Assembly: GCA_947179155.2 (NCBI GenBank)
Contig: OX359269.1
Coordinates: forward strand, 56,172,524-56,236,523
DNA from: Hedera helix
Lineage: Eukaryota > Streptophyta > Magnoliopsida > Apiales > Araliaceae
Direction: 5' to 3'
Length of the DNA stretch: 64,000 nt
Shown here: positions 24,116 to 34,894 of the stretch, in pieces
How positions within the stretch are numbered: position 1 is the stretch's first letter
Layout of the letters: each line of letters opens with the position of its first letter
Program-made: the position numbers and the translations under genes
The notes under the pieces: generated by a model
Told to the model about the DNA's origin: nothing
Database searches by the model: none
What the model saw: the letters and a program-made list of their open reading frames with translations, nothing else

Positions 24116-25679
24116 TGTAACAACCCGGAAATTCCCGCATTTGCCATAGGCAATCTTGTCCGTTGAACACAACATTTTTTCTTTAAAACTATATCATAAA
24201 ATCATAATACAGTTCATAAACCTGTTTATTTAAACTTACATACATAACATGTCTCATAATCGCAATCTTCACGTTATTTATCTTAGAACTCATATCATAA
24301 ATACATAAATAATAACTTAGTCTATTATAATTCAAAATCATATATCTTATTATTTAACCTAACTCAACCTGTGAATATAGTCACTATTTATTAGTGTCCA
24401 TACATAACCCTGTTTACATATATTTGTTCTCATACATGCGAGTTTAATACATATAATACTCGACTTAAAAAGATACATTGATCGTATCTCATTATAAGTT
24501 TATCTGAATAAAACTTACATACATAGTTATCTCAATGGATTTACAATATCGTACATCTCATTACTGACGACGTAGTTTAATATTAGAACAATGACGTCAA
24601 ACAAATTATGCATTTACAGGTTTACATTTTCTACTGACTTGTTATATTACAAGAATGAATATAACACATTTCTTCACGTGCTTCTATGCATTTACCATTC
24701 CTTACCCTTTTGATGTACTGGAACCTCCGGCATTATCGTATTTAGCTGAAAATATCAGTTTAAAGCAAGAATGAACACGATAGCTCAATAAGTTTAACAG
24801 TTAACACATTTCATGCTCGTAGCTTATATACATTCGTCATACATTTCTTACTATGCATTTTATCTAATGCATCGTATTTATAATGATGTGCAATTTCAAA
24901 CATAAATCTCATATACTGCATTTAATAGTTAATCACATAGTTGCACAAAGTTCACATTTCAAAATGTATTCACGTTGATTTCAGATAACATGAAAATCCT
25001 ACACATAGTCCGTAAAGTAGTTCACATAGATTAATTATAACATTTCAACAAGTTCTGAAAAACTTGTTTGTTACACATATCCATTCTAAACCTTTACGCT
25101 CATCGAACTATCAACACATTATCTTTCGCGTCGATTAGTTAATCCGAACTCTATCTGTCATCGTACAACTTATAAATTATTATAAGGTTATAATACTTCG
25201 CATAACTCCTTCGACTTTAACCATAAATACTAAACCATTAGTTTTTAAACATCTCACTTTCGATGTATTACACCTTACATAGGTTAATAATACATCATAA
25301 CACATTACCGACCTTTTACACAAATATTATCATGTTTTTACTTAGTTTTAAGTATGTTATATTATATCATTCATTACTTCAACATATCTTAACACCCACC
25401 ACATTGACAATTTTTATCAAGTTATGGTTTACATAACATATCTTTATCATATCACATCAAAACATAGCTTTTCGAACAACATTAAAAAAAATTATAGGTA
25501 CAGGGCACTGTGCCTCGGCGAGCTCTAACTGTGCCCTTAGCGAGATGTTATCAATTTACTGCGCCCCAGCGCAGTCTGTTGAAATCAATTTTTCTTATTT
25601 TTGCAGTCACTTTGGTAATTTTTAACTCATTCATCTTACATCCAATTAAATTCAAATTTGAATTATAGCTAGACCTTAC
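24116..25679. mobile_element. Truncated LTR of a gypsy-like retroelement
   Basis: Starts TGTAACAACCCGG, a common plant Ty3/gypsy LTR terminus (compare TGTAACACCC). The interior has 'atgaacacgatagctcaataagt' and clustered 'gcgccccagcgcag' type GC motifs near 25500-25580, on an AT-rich background. No matching '...GTTACA' right end is present, because the next LTR (25680) begins inside it. No coding frame was found. Confidence 0.5.
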
Positions 25680-27072
25680 TGTCAGACCCCGAATTTTATG
25701 AAATACAAAATATAATTTTCTTCATATTTTTCCTGAAAAAGTAAGTGGTTAAATTGACAAAGTTAAAAGTTAAAGATGTTATGTGTAAATTTTATTTTGT
25801 CGGACAATATTCGTTTTATCGGAGAATATTCGCTTTGTCGAGGAATATTCGGGTCGTAAGACGGCGCCGAAATAACTAATTATTGGTGGACTCCACAACG
25901 AAATATTTGTCGGATATAGAAAACGACAGAAGTAACATTTTTTAAATAAAAGTAGTGAACGGTGTTATCACTTTTAAACTGTTAAAATATTGGTGATAAA
26001 AGAATAGTAACATATGGTAATTCATGGTATTTTATTATAGCACATGGTATTCTACAGTGGCACACGGTATTGCACAGTGTCTCATATTATTGACCTGATA
26101 ACGTGGTCATTGTACAATATTCATCAATAATTGTTGTTACACAGTATTTTGCATTATTGATTCAATAATTGTCATAACACTGTATTTTATATCATTGAGT
26201 CAATAATTGTTGGTGCACTGTATTTTAAAATTATTGAACTAAATAATTGTCACAGTAATAAATACGCAGTAATTTATATTATTAAATTAATAATAATTCA
26301 TGACGTGTTTCTTACATTATTGTTAGCATTATTTTATTATATATGTTGGACCCACAGGAAGAATAAATAAATAAAATAATATAATTATTTTTACTATTTT
26401 GAATAGTAACATGTGGGACCCATGTGGGGGCCACATGAAAATTGAAATATGAAATTTGTGCTAAAGGAAAGGGGGTTGGCAGCCGACTAAGCTGCCACAA
26501 TTGAAAATCAAGGCTGGCGTGCAGCACGTCAGCAGTTCACCTACCATGCATAGTACTCTCATTTATTCTATAAATAGCTTACTCATCTGAATAGAAAAAT
26601 CACACCTAAAATATAAAAAATTTACATTCTTCTAATAGATTGCTCATTCCGCTGCTATTATTGATCTGAACGTTGTTCAATAATTTAACTGTAGTTTTTG
26701 ATATAAACCTTATATTCTATTGTATTCTATCAAGAACTCAACTGTTGAAGGCTAATGATAATTTATTCGTCATTATCTTAGTCATGATATTTCTTACTCG
26801 GCTATTTGAGCTCACACTTTTTTTTCGTTCCATTGTTTTTTAACAGGATATGAGAACGTAGCTGGGTCTAGCCGGGGGATGGAATGAGAATCCGAGGGAT
26901 GGCTATCATAGTCTTTACATGTTGTAAAATAGTGTGACAATAATAATGAAGACTTAGTCGTGTATTATTATAAACTGTATTGTTGAACGTTGTACTATTT
27001 TGTAATAATTTTATTGTAGTCTTTTAACGACTCAAGTTTGGACAGTGTGGGTCCAGATTTGAGGGCGTCACA
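25680..27072. mobile_element. Solo LTR, about 1.39 kb
   Basis: Starts TGTCAGACCCCG and ends GGGCGTCACA (TG...CA). The flanks CTTAC (25675-25679) and ATTAC (27073-27077) match at 4 of 5 bases. The interior has repeated 'aatattcg...tcg' motifs (25805-25850) and a 'tataaatag' (26568-26576) that could be the LTR promoter. There is no second LTR or internal region. Confidence 0.7.
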
Positions 27073-27145
27073 ATTACTATTATTATAATAATTATTGTTA
27101 TTATTATACATATTATTGGTATTATTATTATTACTATATTATTAC

Positions 27146-27181
<36 letters not shown>

Positions 27182-27199
27182 TACTACTACTACTACTAC

Positions 27200-27250
<51 letters not shown>
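27073..27250. repeat. (ATT/ACT)n microsatellite
   Basis: Long ATT repeat with an ACT block at 27180-27200. The frames through it encode only poly-Tyr or similar runs and are not genes. Confidence 0.9.
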
Positions 27251-27251
<1 letters not shown>

Positions 27252-27472
27252 GTGTAGTGGTGAATTTAATTTGGGAGAGAAATGTGAGTGGATAGATTTT
27301 TTAAAAAAAGATGTTGAATTGGGGGGGGGGGGGGAATGAGTGATAGATTAGTTATCGTTGGATATTGAAGCCCTAAATAATTTTAGACTGTTGGATGTTG
27401 AAGACTAAATTGATTTGATGTCGTTAGATATTAAAATCTTGAAATTTGAGCCGTTCTGTTTTATTATATAGA
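27251..27472 (-). mobile_element. Helitron-like terminus, copy A of a two-copy family
   Basis: Read on the minus strand it begins A|TCTATATAATAAAACAG, very like the 5' end of the Helitron at 2466. A diverged copy lies at 62206-62430, also fused to an (ATT)n array and containing a G run (27321-27334). Shared blocks include 'tagactgttggatgttgaa' and 'gttagatattaaa'. The other terminus (hairpin plus CTRR) is not resolved. Confidence 0.5.
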
Positions 27473-27783
27473 TAGATTAACTATAAATCACCTCAATTTG
27501 AAAACATATTTAATAATTTATTTATTTATTTTTAAAATAGGATTCCTTTAATTTTTATTATTTCACAAAGACTAAAAAAAATGTAAAATATTTTCCAATT
27601 AAATGAAAAAGTTAATTTATGATCTTATTAAAGTAGATAGACCCATATTTTTTAATGTTAAAATCTGTCGTCATATGTCTTATAAGTCCACAGGTATTTA
27701 TATCCCGTCAGTATAAATTAGGTGAGAAAATTAACCTCAATCATTTGTGATTATAAAATATAAGACGATCGTAATATCATCGC

Positions 27784-28162
27784 TAGGGGTGTCCATCGGT
27801 AAAAAATCGAGCCGGTACCGAATCGAAATTACCGCTAAAACAAGAACCGAAAATCGAACCGAATTACCGATTTCGGTACCGGTTCGGTACAAATTCGGTT
27901 CGATTTTTTCGATTCAGTTTTCGGTTTTTACCGATTAGCAATATATATAATTATATATATAATAATATATATAATTATTATTAATTATATAATAATTAAT
28001 ATAAATTTATTATTATATTATGTAATTCGGTATACCGAATCGAACCGAAATTCAAAAATACACATACCGCTACCGGTACCGAAAAATATAAAAAATCGAA
28101 AAAAATCGATACCGATCGATTCGATAAAAAATCGAAAAAATCAAAAATTTTGAACACCCCTG
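27784..28162. mobile_element. hAT-type MITE, 379 bp, 8 bp target duplication
   Basis: TIRs are TAGGGGTGTCCATCGG and, in reverse complement at the right, CAGGGGTGTTCAAA. The flanks are ATCATCGC at 27776-27783 and 28163-28170. The interior is a near-palindrome of 'ccgaatcgaaccgaa' motifs. The insertion separates two units of an older ~115 bp tandem repeat ('cgtcagtataaattagg' at 27710 and 'cgtcaatataaattagg' at 28200). Confidence 0.85.
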
Positions 28163-28459
28163 ATCATCGCTATAAGATTTATAAGTCAATGAATATATTC
28201 CGTCAATATAAATTAGGCGTCAAAATTTATATCAATTATTTGACACTAAAAAATATAAAATCGTACTATCGTCGGTTTAGGATCTGAAAATTTGCTATTA
28301 AAAAAAAGTAAGGCGATCGTACAGTTGCAATAGATCTAAAAAAAACGATGAAATTATAATTTTAATTGACCAAATCTCAATCAACCTCACATTGAACACT
28401 TCTGGTTCACCCCTCAAAGCTTAAAAAACGCACAAAATAGCCATCACTGCCCCGTAGCC

Positions 28460-28765
28460 ATGGACTCCACCCCAACTCTTTCTACTCTTCAACCCCCTCT
28501 CATCTCCATTAAATCATCCCCTAGCAAGCTCCCAATCAAACGCAAAACCTCCGATTCTTCCTTCTCTCCTAACAATGGCCCTAATAATTCTCCCCCGATT
28601 TAAACCCCAAAACTCGAATCCTCCACCACCACCACCGACCACGGCGGCGATGAAAACGATCTCCGTCCTCCTCCTCCTTTCAAATTCCACCGACAATGGA
28701 CCGAGCCTGACGAGATACGATACTTGTGGAGCGCGCAGTGATGTTAAACTACTGAACTGCCCTTT
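28460..28765 (+). pseudogene. GeBP/DUF573-like first-exon fragment, with in-frame stop
   Basis: From the ATG at 28460 a Ser/Pro/Lys-rich frame runs 47 codons to TAA (28601), then stays open in the same frame to 'PPPFKFHRQWTEPDEIRYL' near 28670-28725. That segment resembles the start of the DNA-binding domain of GLABROUS1-enhancer-binding (DUF573) proteins. Two more stops follow at once, and the rest of the domain is absent. In the family the protein is a plant transcription regulator; here it can only be a relic. It is the first piece of the mosaic that ends at the CACTA terminus (34894). The family call rests on one motif. Confidence 0.5.
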
Positions 28766-28935
28766 TGGTTCCCCAGCTGTGAAGGTGATGCTGTGCTTTT
28801 TCTACTTTTATTTCTTGTTGTATACTGGCCATTAATTTATTTATTCTATTACTTGAAAACCAATTAAACATTTAATTTTTGCTGAGGGTTTTAGTATAAG
28901 CTGATGTATACTCAATGTTACGGGTTTCAGCCAGA

Positions 28936-29140
28936 TGATCTATTTTCTTCAAAGATCTAAAGTTTGTGTCCGACAATTCTGGGAATGTAAGCTGTACAGA
29001 GAAGCAATTTGACACGTTGCGAGCACAAGTCCAACAAGTAAGAAAACCCTCTGATCGAAAAAGAAAATGGGATACCATAAAGACGCTCGAAGGGAATTCC
29101 ATAGAAAGCAACATATTGAGAGTATTGGGCTATTAAAGCT
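28936..29140 (+). other. Unidentified open stretch, exon-like
   Basis: A plus-strand frame entering at about 28947 reads about 64 residues, Lys/Arg/Glu-rich ('RAQVQQVRKPSDRKRKWDT'), with a stop near 29136. It sits after an AG at a plausible acceptor. I do not recognise it. It could be another captured exon in the mosaic. Confidence 0.25.
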
Positions 29141-30650
29141 CAGTATTATTTTTGTAAAAGGGACTCAATAAAAGGTTCATTCAACTCAAATATCTGGAGG
29201 ATGAGATTTTTGAGGTCAAATTAACCTAATATATTCACCCTCGTGAACACGCTCTTACCAGCTTCTTTGTTTATTACTTTGTTCAAACTCAAGTAGTAAG
29301 TAATCTAAGTGTATCTCTTATTATATGAGTATATATGTTTGTGTATATATGTTTTTATTATTTTACTGTTTGAATTTAGTGATAATCTGATTTCGAAAAC
29401 CTTTTTATGTATGTGTTCTATATAATCAAAAGTTAGATGTTTGGAAAAATCATAATCTGTTTGATAAAACTCCTAAAAGAGACTTATATAATAAGAAAGT
29501 GAATGTATTCCTGTCGGATTTGGGATAATTGGAATGATAAAATTCTCACCATTTCACTGCACTATACACTTGAATTTATGATATTGGGGATTGATTCTCA
29601 ATTTTCTTTTTCTCCGTGTTATCGTTGGTAGTTTTTTTAGCAGTTACGTCATAATATGAAATCTCTTATGTTAAACCAATTAAACTTGTGTTTGTTAATC
29701 ATGACATATGTCTAGCTTTTAATCTTTTGAAGTTCAGCTTAGTGAAAATAGTTGGTTGGAATTTGTCGAACCATTTTTCGTGTATGTAATTTTTTAAAGT
29801 TATAAATGCCTATCTAAACTAAATATATAATCACATGTTCAAACATGAGGATATGAATGGGGACTAGTACATTGTATAGAAATTTTAATTGCTTGAGGAA
29901 TTGAAAACATTTTTTCTTTGGGGAGCAAGTATAGGCAAAAGTAGTTGCAAGCCTGCAAGAATTGATCAAGTTCTTTTTTCCTATGCTTTCTGAGCAGCTA
30001 CTTGTTTTTGAATTTTGATACTTGTGGAGTGTATTAATGTAATTACCTTCGCTAGCTGAAGGATTTCTGAATTCCCTTTTTAATTCGTTAATCTTTTAAA
30101 TTGAGTTGTTTTGCTTTAACTAACCTGCACTTCGTTCTGATTGTTATCAATTTCTGTGTGACAGGCATTGAGAAACGCAGGAAAGTAGCTGCACATAAAG
30201 GTCTACTTGAACAGACTATAAAGTTAACTTATCACTGATATACATGCTTTCACAAATTCTTTATTGTTGTTATGTCATTCACTTCTTTTCTAGCTTAGCT
30301 ATTCTATATTGCGTAGTTATGAGTGTTAGCATGTCAATGCAGCCCCTGAGGTGGTTGAGAAGCCTGGTTTGAGACTTAAGATGGTATACATTCAAGCAAA
30401 AGACCTTTCAGAAAGTGAAGTGAGGTATGTCTATTCTATAAACAGTTACATAGATGAATTATGTTTTTGCTTTGTCATTCAACGAATGTTTCTTACTTAG
30501 ACTAATGATTTGAAGTTGGGTGTTTTGATCCGGTAAATTTTAAGCGATTGAGATTTAACTCTAATCCTTCATTAATTATGTAAAACGCTTGGTATCCTTT
30601 GCTTTCATTAAACTCTTTTATCCATAGATGATTCATAATTGCTAAATACG

Positions 30651-30656
30651 CGCGCG

Positions 30657-30697
<41 letters not shown>
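30651..30697. repeat. (GC)n/(CA)n microsatellite
   Basis: 'gcgcgcgcg' followed by about 18 CA units, inside an intron of the SGF29-like fragment. Confidence 0.9.
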
Positions 30698-30698
<1 letters not shown>

Positions 30699-31122
30699 AA
30701 CATACATAAATATAGAAGTGCCAATGGGGGAGTTTATATCAGCTGACCACCAAATGGATGTTGCTTTACTTGACTGCAGTATCTCCACTCAGTTGATTGG
30801 TCAATTGGATGCTCTGATGCCTTCTGGACCTCCAGGGCTACAACGAAGAAGAATAGGTGGGTCTTAGAATATATATAATATGTTATTAATTGAGAACAGT
30901 AGCTATTGTACACAAGCTTCATTTTACGGTGAATTCATTGTTTTTACTTTTATTTATTTCCTCTTGAACTATATGCCCGAATTGTTTTTGATTGGTATGC
31001 TTCCTTTCATGTAAAACAATTAATTAGCTAGTTTCACAATCAACAATTTTATGACCATGAACTTATAGGAAAAATATTTTGGGGAACTTCATATAAATTT
31101 TATTGACCCCCATGCCCGCCCA

Positions 31123-31142
31123 CCCCCCCCCCCCCCCCCCCC
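31123..31142. repeat. Poly-C run (20 C) followed by poly-T
   Basis: A homopolymer in an intron of the SGF29-like fragment, where length errors in sequencing are likely. Confidence 0.85.
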
Positions 31143-32031
31143 TTTTTTTTTTCTGTTCTACTATCTATTTCCAGTGAAAGGCAGATTATGTTTGTGGTCC
31201 ATATTGTTTTTGTGTGTAATTCTAGAATGAGTTTATTATGGGGTTGCTAATAAAATAAGATCAATTGTTGCACGATTAGTATGGCTTCTGGTACCTAGTA
31301 TTATTTGTCTAGACAACATACTTGTTGTGATTAACAGGAAAGTGAAAAGTAGTCACCATAAAAGTGAGCTTGATGTTGTTGAGAGACGTAACCTGATAAA
31401 TAATGCAATGTGTTGAAGTTTTGTGGATCTTATATAAATTGCAGAAGGTAATGAACAGAAAAAGAAACGAATGAAGGGTGATTTAGATATCTCAAGGGTT
31501 TCTCCTTCCGTACGGAACCACCTGGACTCTCTTGCAAGTTTAAAGGGTGAACAAGTATGCGTTAACTTTTGTAACAATTACTTATGCAAATTTAGGTTCT
31601 GAGTAGCACACTATTTATTCTTTCTCTGTTGATGAATTTTTTTTGTTTTCTTTGCTGTACTAAAGGCAGTTCTTACTACAATCTGCTGCTGGAATCACAA
31701 CTATATTTATCTCTGTATTATTCGATATTGTTTCAGGTAGCAGCTAGGGTTACACAAGAGGACGCTGATAAAAATGAGTGGTTCGTTGTTAAAGTAGTTC
31801 ATTTTGATAGGGAATCAAGAGAGTAAGTTTACTTCTATGTATGACTCTGCTTATGTTGTTGTATATCTCTTCCCCCCAAAGGAAATGTGGCACAAGTTCG
31901 ATTTGATATTTTACTATAACATTCTCTATGGAGAAGCCCATAACTATGGCATATTTGGATTGAAGAAGCCCGTGAGCATTGCTATTATATATAAATTTTT
32001 GGAGAAGTGATTGTGATGATGATCTGTATTG

Positions 32032-32490
32032 TTTACATCTTACTCTACGACTACTGCTCTTCAAAATGTCAACAATCATAGGTATCATCGCTGTGTTATG
32101 AACATGATGTTTATTTAACGGATTTTTTTGGCAAAGGTGCTGAATGAACTTCAAGGCCTGCAGAATTTCAACTTCTGCATTGGCCACAGATAATGATCTG
32201 TGAGCCATATCAAGCTGAGCAGCTTCATTCCTAGCATTCCATTCTTCAATCATATTGCACAAAGCAATACTTGGGTTCAAATCCATACTTTTTAATTCTT
32301 TTAGTGTTAGTGGGCAAACCAGCTTTCTTTCACTCTCCTTTCATTCCTTGAACCATTTTTCAATCGCTTCTCGCTCACAAGTTTGACCATTTTCCAAAGT
32401 AACAGGATCACGCATCACTTGTTTTGTTAGAGGGCAGATGAATGCATCATAGATAGGCTCCATGTGAAATTTCTCAAATTGATGGCTATC
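32032..32490 (-). pseudogene. PUB43/44-type U-box E3 ligase fragment, one nonsense codon
   Basis: Minus-strand frame with a U-box ('EPIYDAFICPLTKQVM', 'RDPVTLENGQTCEREA') followed by 'LVCPLTLKELKSMDLNPS' and the start of the Armadillo region, 'LQALKFIQHLCQKNP' to 'SSSRRVRCK'. In the family the U-box recruits an E2 for ubiquitin transfer, and PUB44/SAUL1 acts in senescence and immunity. A TGA at 32341-32343 interrupts the U-box after 'KWFKE', where relatives carry a Cys. Homology stops at about 32032. It lies opposite in strand to the SGF29 and phosphofructokinase pieces on either side, so it is a fragment in a mosaic. Confidence 0.8.
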
Positions 32491-32909
32491 ATTTACCACT
32501 CGTCACATTCTGTTGTTCTCTCAATGATCATTTCATTTCAATTAGTCTTTTTAAATTTTCAGTACAACATAAACATATAACTTACGCTCAAGTAATTTGG
32601 GATAGATAAAATCCATAATTTCCATGTACTTTTTAAAGATCCCAACTATCCTTAATTTCACCTGCTTGGAAGTCGGAAACCTTGATTCCCATCCACAACA
32701 CAATTAAAAATGAATTAAATGATTCAAGAGTCTTTATTGTTTTTTGTTGTGGCTTAGGTGATGAGATGTGTCTTATGCCTTACTTTTCTATATATTTTTT
32801 TTCATCTGGTAAATAACAGACCTTCATGCTAGGATGAATTGACCACACGGTTATGCTGTGATAGTATGACTCTGGTGGGTGACAAATTTGCTTTTTCCTT
32901 CTGTTGTAG

Positions 32910-33205
32910 GATCATTTTGCGAGACATAAGTTGTCTATCACTCTTAAATATATAGTTCAGTAAGTTTCTCCACCTTTCTCTAAAAATTAATGCTACCAAG
33001 GACATAGGAACTTATGCAATACAATTGGATTTAACTTTGTTGTCTGGCAGATCCTATGTACCTGATCCATGCTATTCCATATAATGCATCTGATAATGTG
33101 TACTGCTTGCTCCTTGCTCAAAGTTGCGTTCATGGAGCGATGACAGGGTAAACAAGCTACACGAGTGGGCTGGTTAATAGGAGACAGACATATATTCCTT
33201 TCAAT
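32910..33205 (+). pseudogene. ATP-dependent phosphofructokinase (PFK) fragment, two exons
   Basis: Exon a (32910-32954) reads 'DHFARHKLSITLKYI'. Exon b (33051-33205) reads 'DPMYLIHAIPYNASDNVY', 'AQSCVHGAMTG' and 'SGLVNRRQTYIPFN'. These match the C-terminal part of plant cytosolic/plastid PFK, the enzyme that phosphorylates fructose 6-phosphate in glycolysis. A TAA at 33149-33151 replaces the Tyr expected after 'GAMAG'. The donor of exon a is damaged (no clean G|GT at the expected phase). No other PFK exons were found nearby. Intron retention shows that DNA, not an mRNA copy, was captured or duplicated. Confidence 0.75.
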
Positions 33206-34083
33206 GTAAGTACATCCTGATCCAAGACCAGATTTTCGCTTTTGATTTCTGTTAATATTAGTTATTAGATTTTATCTGACTTACTTTTGTAGAACCCTTT
33301 AATACTTATGAATAATAAAAAATCCTCTGGGTAATGCACATGCAATAATATCTACTTCTTAATCAGTTCTAGACTGAATGTCATGGAAAGGTACATTATC
33401 TATGTTATGTATTAGCAATTGAATATGATAAAGTTTTACCTATTTGGGCGAATGCTTTAGAATTTGTTGATGCGATTATCATGTGCACAAAAGGTATCCT
33501 ATCACAGGGGCTTTCATAAGTCCTACCAATTGGTAGTGTTGTCACAGGTGCTTTCATAATTCCTGCCAATTGGTAGTGTTGTTTAGAAAAGACAATAAAT
33601 TGAGTTGTTGTGCGATCCTTTTGCTTAATGCTTCGAGGTTGATTCAAACTAATTTAAAAGCAATCCCTTGTGGCAAGTTCTTATCTTGGTGCATGTTTTT
33701 TATTTTTGTGCATATGATGGAACAACCTCATAATTATATTTCGTAGTTCTCTGAATGATACCGTGGATAGGCTATGCTACTGTTTTTTCAACTATTAATG
33801 GGCTGATCACCATTTATGACCGGTTATGTTACCTGAAGTTTTGTTCTCTAGCAAAGTTGAATTTATTTGAGAAAAATTATTGTTCTACTGCTAATTGATG
33901 TACTATTGCTTCACAGAAAAGGTTATCAGATTATATGAATATATCCCGGTACTTTCCTTTTTCTAAGCATCCATCTTCTTTGTTACATGTGAATTGAAGC
34001 TTGTGTTATGCTTCAAGCAAGTGCAGCTAATTGTGGTATCAAGTAATGACATCTTCTCCTGCCTTTGTTGTTTCATGATGCAG

Positions 34084-34240
34084 AATTGTATGGCTGAAGC
34101 TAAAAGTGCTGCGTAGAAACCACCTCCTGGTCAGGGATATAATCCTCATCCGAATCATGGACCCGTATATCCATCAATCTCAACCTCCAGATGCTACTGG
34201 TCATCCATTTGCTGGAGACCAAGCTTCTGTCTATAATTGA
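34084..34240 (+). pseudogene. Unidentified terminal-exon-like fragment with frameshift
   Basis: After a CAG acceptor, one frame reads 'MAEAKSAA', a stop, then 'KPPPGQGYNPHPNHG'. A shift of frame then continues 'SQPPDATGHPFAGDQASVYN' to TGA at 34238. Together this looks like a Pro/Gly-rich protein C-terminus broken by one stop and one frameshift. I do not recognise the protein. It is the last piece of the mosaic before the CACTA subterminal region. Confidence 0.35.
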
Positions 34241-34469
34241 ATTTAAGCTACTAGTGAATTAGAGTATTTTTTGTATAGCTAGCTAGAACTTGAATCTTAG
34301 ATAATTTTTATTAAGCTTAGCTAATTACTTGTCATGGTTATGTATGCACAATGAATTTATATAATTAATATTTGAAATTGGTTGACTTTTAAGTTTAATG
34401 TATGTGATTTTGAATGAACAAGTCTATATTATAACTACGTGTCAAATAGAAGAAAAAAAAGCAATAAAA

Positions 34470-34894
34470 AGGTCTATGCCGACGGTATTGTGGTCGCCAT
34501 AGAATTATAAACAATAGGTGTTATTATCTTTATGCCGACAGTACTGTCGCTATAGTGTTATAAACACCAAGTGTGAAGTGTTATTATCTTTATGTCGACG
34601 GTAGCACCCGTCGCTATAGTTATTTTTACCAATGGTGGGGATACGTCGGTGTTGGTGAAGTGATCGTTGCCATTTTGACTTTAAAGTTTAGTGACAAAAA
34701 TTGTATGGCGCCAATAGACTCGTCGGCACAGGGGTATCATAACGTCGGCATAAGGATATCATAACGTCAGCATAGGTATATGTCCGCGGCATTATCGGCT
34801 ACAGTGGGGTACCGTCGACATATCATATGACGATGGCTTTCGGTTCTATGTCGGCGGGCCTATACCGTCGCCATAGCCCTATTTTTTTGCAGTG
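34470..34894 (+). mobile_element. Right end of a CACTA (En/Spm) transposon with subterminal repeats
   Basis: The end reads, in reverse complement, CACTGCAAAAAAATAGGGC, a CACTA-superfamily terminus. The preceding 420 bp is packed with inverted and direct copies of 'tatgccgacgg', 'gtcgctatag' and 'ccgtcgccatag', as in CACTA subterminal transposase-binding regions. GC content jumps compared with its flanks. The matching left end was not found. If it lies left of 28.4 kb, the gene fragments between are cargo. Confidence 0.75.

Larger units (their letters stand above)
30343..31822 (+). pseudogene. SGF29-like gene fragment (SAGA-associated factor 29), N-terminal half only
   Basis: SGF29 reads H3K4 methylation for the SAGA acetyltransferase through a C-terminal double Tudor domain. 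Four exons join in phase with GT-AG introns: 30343-30424 ('PEVVEKPG...YIQAKDLSESEV'), 30780-30856 ('STQLIGQLDALMPSGPPG'), 31445-31554 ('RVSPSVRNHLDSLASLKGEQ'), 31737-31822 ('VAARVTQEDADKNEWFVVKV'). The reading frame is open throughout. The first exon(s) with the start codon and all later exons, including nearly all of the Tudor domain, are absent. After 'KPG' about four residues usual in the family are missing. The last donor (GTAAGT, 31823) leads into a reversed U-box fragment. I read it as a captured or truncated gene piece, not a working gene. Confidence 0.75.

Noticed and set aside
27095..27295. Long poly-Tyr open frame
   Set aside because: It is a translation of the ATT/ACT microsatellite; low complexity with no start context or homology.
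28234..28270. 'cactaaaaaatataaaatcg' as the left CACTA end
   Set aside because: The motif belongs to one unit of the 115 bp tandem repeat (27640-28340), lacks subterminal repeats, and does not match the right terminus.
31789..32031. Extension of the U-box/PUB frame to 31789
   Set aside because: Family similarity ends at about 32032; the remainder is antisense to SGF29 intron and exon sequence.
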